5,002 bases of DNA from Candidatus Jordarchaeum madagascarense (GTDB taxonomy: Archaea; Asgardarchaeota; Jordiarchaeia; Jordiarchaeales; Jordiarchaeaceae): positions 1 to 5,002 of the forward strand of contig DXJA01000004.1 in the NCBI GenBank assembly GCA_019056875.1, given 5' to 3'. Numbering within the stretch: the first letter of the stretch is position 1; each line of letters starts with the position of its first letter. A model generated the notes under the pieces. That model did not search any database. It was not told where the DNA came from and worked only from the letters and a program-made list of their open reading frames with translations. Shown piece by piece: positions 1 through 4,505 of this stretch. The position numbers and the translations under genes were made by a program.

Positions 1-47
1 ATAAAAAATATGAAATGTTAATTTTAGAAATTATGCTTACAATTCGT

Positions 48-110
48 GGTCAAAAAAGGGTAAAATGGCGCAGAGGACGGGATATTCTTAATCCAAGACT
101 CTTAAGATTA
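48..110 (-). repeat. Distal copy of tRNA-Ser 3'-end repeat
   Basis: This stretch matches 1538-1600 at 57 of 63 positions without gaps, at a constant offset of 1,490 bp. A weaker match (about two thirds identical) continues down to base 1. Read on the minus strand it contains, in order, the 3' part of the T-loop intron, the 3' strand of the T-stem, the acceptor 3' strand CCTCTGC, a G discriminator, CCA and the T6 run that follows the intact tRNA gene. Both copies point the same way and enclose the HEAT-repeat gene. It could be an attachment-site scar, a segmental duplication or the remains of a second tRNA gene. Confidence 0.85.
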
Positions 111-117
111 CTTCGAA
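66..117 (-). pseudogene. Partial tRNA-Ser 3' fragment with intron remnant
   Basis: On the minus strand the fragment starts with a T-loop-like TTCGAA (112-117). It runs through an intron-like hairpin (stem 106-110 with 89-93), a T-stem 3' strand CCCGT (77-81), acceptor strand CCTCTGC (70-76), G73 and CCA (66-68). The five bases before TTCGAA are GTTAG, which pair poorly with CCCGT. I found no upstream GCAGAGG to close the acceptor stem, so this is not a complete cis tRNA gene. It may be a decayed gene, an integration scar or, less likely, the 3' part of a split tRNA whose 5' part lies elsewhere. Confidence 0.7.
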
Positions 118-134
118 CTAACAACCACATAGAA

Positions 135-232
135 AATGTTTGGAGCCTTCTCGGTGGGAGGCGGAGCTACCTCCTCCTCGTCGCCGCTCTGGCGAGAATC
201 TCCCTCGGAGTTGCAGGGCTGATAGAAACATT
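135..232. ncRNA. GC-rich foldable island, candidate structured RNA
   Basis: Bases 141-220 are 53/80 G+C, while bases 1-60 are 13/60. The ends pair as AATGTTT (135-141) with AAACATT (226-232), followed inside by AGCC (144-147) with GGCT (217-220). Within lie a TCGCC/GGCGA hairpin (181-185 with 191-195) and a possible GGAGG/CCTCC hairpin (157-161 with 170-174). On the plus strand an ACA trinucleotide (234-236) follows the closing stem by one base, and 13 nt separate it from the inner stem, which resembles an H/ACA guide layout. However, the 5' side of the would-be pocket is only two bases. A GC-rich island in an AT-rich archaeon often marks a structured RNA; strand and function are unknown. Confidence 0.35.
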
Positions 233-298
233 AACAACCGTAGCCATCACCACAATAAACTATAGCGTACCTAACAATAATCTGAAAAACGATAGGAC

Positions 299-308
299 TT
301 TATATTTA
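299..308 (+). promoter_or_regulatory. TATA-like box upstream of HEAT-repeat gene
   Basis: The sequence TTTATATTTA resembles an archaeal TATA element. Its centre is near 304, so a usual spacing of about 26 nt would start transcription near 330. That is downstream of the ATG at 320 and just before the ATG at 338, so the box bears on the choice of start codon. No clear purine-rich BRE was identified. Confidence 0.45.
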
Positions 309-337
309 CTTGTAATAATATGGTTAAAGGGCGGAGA

Positions 338-1438
338 ATGGTGTATTCTGATCCCCACAACTCAGATTCGGCAGCAGCGGAAAAGAAACAAGATTTAGAA
401 AAACTCATAAAAGACTTAAACGACACAAACCCCCAAACTAGAATGCAGGCAGCAGAAACCCTAGGAGAAACCGGGGAAGAGAGAGCAGTAGAACCACTCA
501 TCCAAACACTAAGAGACGAAAACTGGGAAGTTCGACGAAATGCAAAAGAAGCCCTCGGAAAAATGGGCCCCCCCGCAGTAGAACCCCTCATACGGGCACT
601 AAAAGACGAAAACAAGGGAGTCCGGGGAAGGGCAGCGGAAGCCTTAGGAAACATCGGCGACCCCAAAGCAGTGGAACCACTAATACAGACACTAAAAGAA
701 GACAGCGACTCCAACGGCTACGTTCAAATCTGTACCATAAGCGCACTCGGCAAAATAGGAGACCCGAGAGCAGTTGAACCAATCATCCAACAACTCAACG
801 AACGCGACACGCTCTGGTGGAAAAGCGAGTGGGCCGAAATTCAAAAATGGACCAAAACCAAACGCATGAGAGAAAAAATCGCAGAACCCATGAAACACAC
901 GCTAGAAACCATTACTAGACGCAACGTACAGGTCAACGCAGCACACGCCCTCGGAGAAATAGGAAACGCCAAAGCAGTGGAACCACTAATACAAAAACTA
1001 GGAGACCCCCTACAAGATATTCAAAAAGCAGCAGAAGAAGCACTGGCAAAAATTGGAAAACCCGCAGTAGAACCCCTAATAAAAACACTAAAAGATGCTA
1101 ACTTCTATCGTCGAGCACGGGCAGCACGAACCCTTGGACACATAAGGGATGAAAGAGCGGTAGAACCACTCATCCAAGCACTAAGAGACAAAAATTTGGG
1201 TGTCCAATGGAATGCAACAGAGGCACTCGGGAAAATAGGCGCCCCCGCAGTAGAGCTGCTCATTCAGGCACTAAGAGATGAGAACTACGATGTTCGAGAA
1301 GGAGCAGCATGGGCACTCGGAGAAATAAGAGACAGGAGAGCGGTGAAACCCCTAATAAAAGCACTAAAAGACGAAAAACGAAGTGTTCAACGAAAGGCAG
1401 AGGAGGCGCTAAAGAAAATTGGAGAACCAGCGGTATAA
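338..1438 (+). CDS. HEAT-repeat (PBS-lyase-like) protein
   Basis: This is a helical-repeat protein of about 366 residues made almost wholly of some ten units of roughly 31 residues. Each unit has the pattern AVEPLIqaLrDen.VR..AaeALGkIGdp, typical of EZ-type (PBS-lyase) HEAT repeats. Such proteins are usually protein-binding scaffolds; some act on phycobilin attachment, but nothing here supports that role. The fifth unit is interrupted by a charged, Trp-rich insertion (about 800-895). No signal peptide or membrane segment is visible, so it is probably cytoplasmic. The longest frame opens at ATG 320. I prefer ATG 338 because of the TATA-like box at 299-308 and the purine-rich stretch just before it, though its GGAG is only one base from the ATG. 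Sampled G+C is 45-58%, against about 42% or less in sampled neighbours. The gene lies between two copies of a tRNA-derived repeat. The partner is unknown. Confidence 0.88.
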   Translation: MVYSDPHNSDSAAAEKKQDLEKLIKDLNDTNPQTRMQAAETLGETGEERAVEPLIQTLRDENWEVRRNAKEALGKMGPPAVEPLIRALKDENKGVRGRAAEALGNIGDPKAVEPLIQTLKEDSDSNGYVQICTISALGKIGDPRAVEPIIQQLNERDTLWWKSEWAEIQKWTKTKRMREKIAEPMKHTLETITRRNVQVNAAHALGEIGNAKAVEPLIQKLGDPLQDIQKAAEEALAKIGKPAVEPLIKTLKDANFYRRARAARTLGHIRDERAVEPLIQALRDKNLGVQWNATEALGKIGAPAVELLIQALRDENYDVREGAAWALGEIRDRRAVKPLIKALKDEKRSVQRKAEEALKKIGEPAV

Positions 1439-1537
1439 CTACCTAAAATACTAAACTAGCAAAATATTATTCATAATAGCAAAATTTTAAATAAAAAATA
1501 TTGAATACCAAATTTGGAAACTATAACTAACATGCAT

Positions 1538-1600
1538 GGTCAAAAAAGGATAAAATGGCGCAGAGGATGGGATATTCCTGATCCAAGACTCTTAAGACCA
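1538..1600 (-). repeat. tRNA-proximal copy of tRNA-Ser 3'-end repeat
   Basis: This copy belongs to the intact tRNA-Ser gene. It covers the 3' part of the T-loop intron, the T-stem and acceptor 3' strands, the encoded CCA and the downstream T6 run. The match to 48-110 is 57 of 63, and similarity thins out over 1491-1537, where only an initial 10-base block is perfectly shared. The two copies are direct repeats. Confidence 0.85.
1542..1547 (-). terminator. T-run terminator after tRNA-Ser
   Basis: Six T residues on the minus strand begin 9 nt past the CCA end of the tRNA gene. U-runs without a hairpin commonly end archaeal transcripts. The run is also conserved in the distal repeat copy at 52-57. 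Confidence 0.5.
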
Positions 1601-1700
1601 TATTGAACCCATGTCCTCCATTGGAGAACTGGCTTAGCAGGCATGCGTCCAGAGAACACGGGCTTCTCTGGTCAGCGCCTTACCGCTTGGCTACCTCTGC
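1556..1700 (-). tRNA. tRNA-Ser(GCU), two introns, encoded CCA
   Basis: The mature tRNA is assembled from three exons. The acceptor stem is GCAGAGG (1700-1694) with CCTCTGC (1566-1560), then G73 (1559) and CCA (1558-1556). The D-stem is GCC/GGC. The anticodon arm CTGGC-CTGCTAA-GCCAG places anticodon GCU at 1638-1636. A 16-base variable arm with a stem (1628-1613) makes it class II, and G73 fits serine. The T-stem is ATGGG (1612-1608) with CCCAT (1571-1567). The first intron, about 30 nt (1672-1643), splits the anticodon stem near position 29/30 and forms a perfect 8-bp CCAGAGAA/TTCTCTGG hairpin with a 7-base loop. The second, about 29 nt (roughly 1602-1574), sits in the T-loop near 58/59. Removing both leaves 86 nt including CCA. 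Exact splice points are uncertain because flanking bases are ambiguous and I could not fix a canonical bulge-helix-bulge. Splicing would use the archaeal tRNA endonuclease. The gene decodes AGC/AGU. Confidence 0.93.
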
Positions 1701-1839
1701 GTTTTTTGTAATGTTATCCATCTTTTTTAGTTGAGTACTTGTTTTTAACTTTTTTTGATACTTTTTTATTTTTTTTGGGGTGTTGATTTTGACAAATAGA
1801 AAAGGTTAAGTGTGATATTCGATTATCGTTTTTTGAATC

Positions 1840-1847
1840 TTAATATG
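1840..1847 (+). promoter_or_regulatory. Possible TATA box for atpD
   Basis: TTAATATG lies about 60 nt before the atpD start and would place transcription near 1870, giving a leader of about 35 nt that includes the strong GGAGG at 1893-1897. The rest of 1702-1904 is T-rich on the plus strand (runs around 1749-1776), with no further gene seen. It probably also contains the divergent tRNA-Ser promoter, but I see only weak A-rich candidates for that. Confidence 0.3.
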
Positions 1848-1904
1848 CCTGATTGTTGATGAGCCAAATTGTTTAAGGCTTGTGAATTGGCCGGAGGTTG
1901 AGAC

Positions 1905-2552
1905 TTGTCAAGTGGTATAATTCCCGGTATACATCCTACGCGAATGGAACTTTTGATGTTGAAGAAAAGAAAGAATCTTGCGGAAAAGGGGCATGATTTA
2001 TTAAAAGAGAAGAGAGACGCTTTGATAATGGAGTTTTTTGATATTCTGGAAGATGTTCGAAAGTTGAGAAGTGATGTGGTTGAGGCGCTTAAAGGAGCAT
2101 ATGATGCGTTAGCTATAACTAAAATGATAATGGGTCCTTTAAAGGTGGAGGAAGTGGCAATAGGTATTCCCCCAATTTTAGAATTGGATGTTAGTACTAG
2201 AAATGTTATGGGTGTTCGTGTTCCACTTTTGCGGGTGGAAGAAAAATCTGAATCTACCTTGATTTCTTCATATGGGTTTACTGATACGTCTGCAAAACTG
2301 GATGAAGCGGTTGAAAAATTTAGGGATGCTTTAAAGGCGATAATTCGGTTAGCAGAAACCGAGGCGGCAGTTAAACGTTTGGCGGAGGAAATAGAGAAAA
2401 CTAAAAGGCGTGTTAATGCCCTGAAATATGTAATCATTCCGCGGCTTACAAACACTATTCTTTTCATTGAATTACATTTAGAGGAGAGAGAACGAGAAGA
2501 TTTGTTCAGGATGAAAAGAATAAAATCAATTTTGGCTGCAAAATCCGAGTGA
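1905..2552 (+). CDS. atpD: V/A-type ATP synthase subunit D
   Basis: Subunit D forms the long coiled-coil part of the central rotor shaft of the archaeal A-type ATP synthase. It couples rotation of the membrane ring to the A3B3 catalytic head. The 215-residue product has the family's usual length. It shows the N-terminal PTRMELLMLKKRKNLAEKG segment (about residues 11-29) followed by GHDLLKEKRD. A central region rich in hydrophobics follows, then a long C-terminal helix with KRRVNALKYVIIPRL and LEEREREDLFRMKRIK, a recognisable signature. The start is TTG, chosen because GGAGG (1893-1897) lies 7 nt upstream and because starting at the next ATG (1944) would remove part of the conserved N-terminus. 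No other ATP synthase subunit is nearby, so the gene appears detached from the main operon. It converges with nac. Confidence 0.95.
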   Translation: MSSGIIPGIHPTRMELLMLKKRKNLAEKGHDLLKEKRDALIMEFFDILEDVRKLRSDVVEALKGAYDALAITKMIMGPLKVEEVAIGIPPILELDVSTRNVMGVRVPLLRVEEKSESTLISSYGFTDTSAKLDEAVEKFRDALKAIIRLAETEAAVKRLAEEIEKTKRRVNALKYVIIPRLTNTILFIELHLEEREREDLFRMKRIKSILAAKSE

Positions 2553-2606
2553 ATGCTTCATTATCGCTCCGTAAACAACTCTCAATAATTGGTATGATTA
2601 AGCGTC

Positions 2607-2641
2607 CTTCCAAAAGATGCCTAAGAGTTGATTTTTGGAAG
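2607..2641. terminator. Hairpin between convergent atpD and nac
   Basis: CTTCCAAAA (2607-2615) pairs perfectly with TTTTGGAAG (2633-2641), a 9-bp stem with a 17-base loop. It lies in the 106-bp gap between the ends of two convergent genes. Further along the plus strand a T6 run (2662-2667) overlaps the last codons of nac. It could act as a two-way terminator or a 3'-end stabiliser. Archaeal terminators usually depend on U-runs rather than hairpins, so the role is tentative. Confidence 0.4.
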
Positions 2642-2658
2642 ATAATAAAGGTAAACTG

Positions 2659-3000
2659 TTATTTTTTGACCAATAGTATTGCCTTAGCTAAATTTCCATC
2701 TGCTTCTATAAGTGCTTGCTTTGCTTCTTCCTCTGATACACCGGTCTGTTGAACTACTAGTTGTATATCCGCTGGTGGGATTTCTTTCTCTTCCTTTTCC
2801 TGTGGTTCTCTCTCTTCAACATTTCCAGTAATCTGGAAGACAGTTTGTTTTGCAATCTCCATTCGAGTAACTTGGGGGTTGCTTATAATAATGTCCTTGT
2901 TAGTCCCCTTTATTATTACTTCAGTTGCGTTTATTTCTACAGGTTTTATTCCCATTTGTTGCATTGCTTTTTTCATTTGTCGTGGGTTTACACGACGCAT
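2659..3000 (-). CDS. nac: Nascent polypeptide-associated complex protein (NAC-alpha-like)
   Basis: Archaeal NAC is a homodimeric ribosome-associated chaperone that contacts nascent chains near the exit tunnel. The 113-residue product has the standard two-part layout. A NAC beta-barrel covers about residues 10-60, including EVIIKGTNKDIIISNPQV. A Glu-rich linker follows (about 62-76). A C-terminal UBA domain (about 77-113) contains VQQTGVSEEEAKQALIEADG and ends in NLAKAILLVKK. The ATG start is fixed by a strong AGGAGGT (3007-3013) six bases upstream. It is the last gene of a minus-strand series, 39 nt after the PUA gene, which suggests shared transcription with its own good ribosome site. Length and domains look intact. 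Confidence 0.96.
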   Translation of the reverse strand: MRRVNPRQMKKAMQQMGIKPVEINATEVIIKGTNKDIIISNPQVTRMEIAKQTVFQITGNVEEREPQEKEEKEIPPADIQLVVQQTGVSEEEAKQALIEADGNLAKAILLVKK

Positions 3001-3039
3001 TTGTAGACCTCCTTCTAAAATCTACTTTACAATTACTTC

Positions 3040-3549
3040 TTAAACATTTTGCGGGTTTAAGCTCTGATTTGTACTCTTACTGATTCTTATTTTAACTGCT
3101 ACACCGGTTTGAAATGCAAGCATTTCATTTGCGCTGAGAACTGCTTTGCCAACCGCTATTAACTTGTCGTCAGAATCCACAACTATTACCTCATCGTTTG
3201 GTCTTATATTCGGATCTACCTCTAAAATGTGTTTGGCAAATACGTTACGTCCTTGTACTATGAAAGGAACTATGTCTTTCAATATTACTATTCTTAATTT
3301 CGGTTTTTTAGTGTTTTCTAATATTCTTTCTGCTCCTTTTAGATGGAGGGCTATCTTTCCATCATTTGAACGAATAGTTGCTAACAAATCATCATTGAGA
3401 TACACGAATCTAATTTTGCCTGTTTTTTGTGAATACGATATGGTAACTTCCCTAGGAAATAGTTTATCTCCTATGCTAGGGAAAAATTGGTAATCTGCAA
3501 TACTTCGTATTTTTCTAAGTGTCTGATAATCCGCCTCAATTTTTTTCAA
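3040..3549 (-). CDS. PUA-domain RNA-binding protein, archaeosine-TGT C-terminal-like
   Basis: The 169-residue protein has an N-terminal part (about residues 9-80) with LRKIRSIADYQFFPSIGDKL and a beta-rich VYLNDDLLATIRSNDGKIAL stretch. A PUA domain follows (about 83-156) with IVQGRNVFAKHILEVDP, NDEVIVVD and AVGKAVLSANEML. This order resembles the C-terminal domains of archaeal tRNA-guanine (archaeosine) transglycosylase, but the catalytic barrel is absent. It is therefore either a stand-alone RNA-binding paralogue or the detached half of a split enzyme. PUA domains typically grip tRNA or rRNA. The start is TTG; the only in-frame codons between it and the upstream stop are not starts. An AGGATG stretch about 8 nt upstream overlaps the end of taw2. 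The gap to taw2 is 12 nt and to nac 39 nt. The catalytic role, if any, is unknown. Confidence 0.88.
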   Translation of the reverse strand: MKKIEADYQTLRKIRSIADYQFFPSIGDKLFPREVTISYSQKTGKIRFVYLNDDLLATIRSNDGKIALHLKGAERILENTKKPKLRIVILKDIVPFIVQGRNVFAKHILEVDPNIRPNDEVIVVDSDDKLIAVGKAVLSANEMLAFQTGVAVKIRISKSTNQSLNPQNV

Positions 3550-3561
3550 TCGAGTTACATC

Positions 3562-4404
3562 CTATTTGCTAACTTCTATATCCATTACTATATGGTCAAT
3601 GCTTGGAGCGTATTTTTTAACTCTTTTAAAGTTCAAGAATTTAATCTTAAAAGATTTCTGTTCCGCCTTCTTTTCTATCTTCTCTAATTTTTCTTGTAAT
3701 AGTCTCTTTGGAAATGATTCATGGTAATGTATAATGCCCCCCCTATTTTTAAGGGAATTAAAGGCGGTGTCTAAATATTTTTCAGTTCCATTTATTACGC
3801 CCATGATTACTCTGTCAGCGATTCCTACTGGCGCCACATTCTTACAATTTCCTAAAATCGGCTCAACCACATTAGCAACTCTGTTCAACAAAATATTTGT
3901 AACCAAGTATCTATATGCCTCAGGATTAATTTCAATTGCATACAATTTAAATGGTTTAGAATGCACTGCTATCGGAATCGAGAATTGTCCGACACACGAA
4001 AAAAGATCTATAACTATCTCACCATCTTGTATTAGTTGACTCAGTCTTAAACGTTCATTACTATTACCTGGCGAAAACAGTATTTTAAACGGGTCAAGTT
4101 TAAAAACGCAGTGATTTTCCCTATGGATTGTTTCTGTACTTCCTTCGCCAGCTATTATCTTTAGATGGGGTATACGCATTTCTCCTTGTGGGGGCGTAAG
4201 CTTTCTTGCCACAATTTTTGCTCGTTTTTCAATTTTAGTAAACGCAACTCCAATTTCATGTTCGTAAGGTATAAGTTCTTTTTTGATATTACAAATCAGA
4301 ATATTTCCTAAAAGTTGCCAGCTACGAGGAACAAGATCTAAAAGTTCGGCAGGAACAATTGGTTCTAAAAGTTTCTTTAGCTTTTTCCAAGAGGGCGTTA
4401 CCAA
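3562..4404 (-). CDS. taw2: Taw2-like tRNA(Phe) wybutosine-pathway aminocarboxypropyltransferase
   Basis: The protein belongs to the Trm5/Tyw2 class I SAM-dependent family. Taw2 moves the 3-amino-3-carboxypropyl group of SAM onto the tricyclic base at position 37 of tRNA(Phe). The 280-residue product has PRSWQLLGNILI (26-37) and PYEHEIG (46-52) in the N-terminal domain. It then has TETIHREN (90-97), FSPGNSNERLR (110-120), the SAM-site strand and loop VIDLFSCVGQFSIP (131-144), AIEINPEAYRYL (156-167) and ADRVIMG (196-202), ending the core with GGIIHYHES (222-230). I see MGVING where Trm5 proteins usually carry an NxPx motif, which favours Taw2 over the m1G37 methyltransferase. An oddity is Cys137 where the family usually has the first Gly of the GxG loop. 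The TTG start follows AGGATGG by six bases; a nearby ATG (4414-4412) is out of frame. It probably heads an operon with the PUA gene and nac. Confidence 0.88.
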   Translation of the reverse strand: MVTPSWKKLKKLLEPIVPAELLDLVPRSWQLLGNILICNIKKELIPYEHEIGVAFTKIEKRAKIVARKLTPPQGEMRIPHLKIIAGEGSTETIHRENHCVFKLDPFKILFSPGNSNERLRLSQLIQDGEIVIDLFSCVGQFSIPIAVHSKPFKLYAIEINPEAYRYLVTNILLNRVANVVEPILGNCKNVAPVGIADRVIMGVINGTEKYLDTAFNSLKNRGGIIHYHESFPKRLLQEKLEKIEKKAEQKSFKIKFLNFKRVKKYAPSIDHIVMDIEVSK

Positions 4405-4460
4405 AAGAATCCATCCTAGTTAAAATTTAACCTGAAAAACAAGGCATTTTTTCTGTAATG

Positions 4461-4472
4461 AAAATTAATTAA
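4461..4472 (-). promoter_or_regulatory. Possible TATA box for the taw2 gene series
   Basis: On the minus strand this reads TTAATTAATTTT in the 101-bp gap between pan and taw2. Initiation about 26 nt downstream would be near 4441, leaving a leader of about 36 nt that contains the AGGATGG before the TTG start. The gap is so AT-rich that this could be chance. Confidence 0.25.
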
Positions 4473-4493
4473 GTAATACAATGCAATTAATAG

Positions 4494-4505
4494 AAAAAAT
4501 AAATT
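4494..4505 (-). terminator. T-rich tract after pan stop codon
   Basis: Directly after the TAA of pan the minus strand reads AATTTATTTTTT, ending in a T6 run (4499-4494). A U-rich tract right after the stop fits archaeal transcript termination and would separate pan from the taw2 series. Partial read-through is possible. Confidence 0.4.

Noticed and set aside
66..240. A second complete tRNA gene on the minus strand
   Set aside because: I found no GCAGAGG-like acceptor 5' strand, D-arm or anticodon arm in the upstream GC-rich stretch, and the local T-stem does not pair.
320..337. ATG at 320 as the HEAT gene start
   Set aside because: It is possible but less favoured. The TATA-like box at 299-308 would start transcription after it, and no Shine-Dalgarno precedes it. 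The repeats are unaffected by the choice.
15..398. Open frame of 127 codons on the plus strand
   Set aside because: It runs through the tRNA-derived repeat and the GC-rich island into the HEAT gene in another frame. It has no ribosome site and no recognisable protein pattern.
485..1430. Regular repeats within the HEAT gene as a CRISPR array
   Set aside because: The periodicity is about 93 bp, in frame and coding, with degenerate units and no distinct spacers. It is protein repeat structure.
1741..1780. T-tracts before atpD as a phased curved-DNA or promoter element
   Set aside because: The runs are irregularly spaced, and such T-rich stretches are expected in this AT-rich spacer. No specific site could be supported.
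1823..2467. Open frame of 214 codons on the minus strand
   Set aside because: It is the antisense shadow of atpD, whose protein is clearly recognisable on the plus strand. The product is Ser-rich and low in information.
4412..4414. ATG just upstream of taw2 on the minus strand
   Set aside because: It is out of frame with the conserved protein and reads into a short non-conserved product. It overlaps what looks like the ribosome site for the TTG start.
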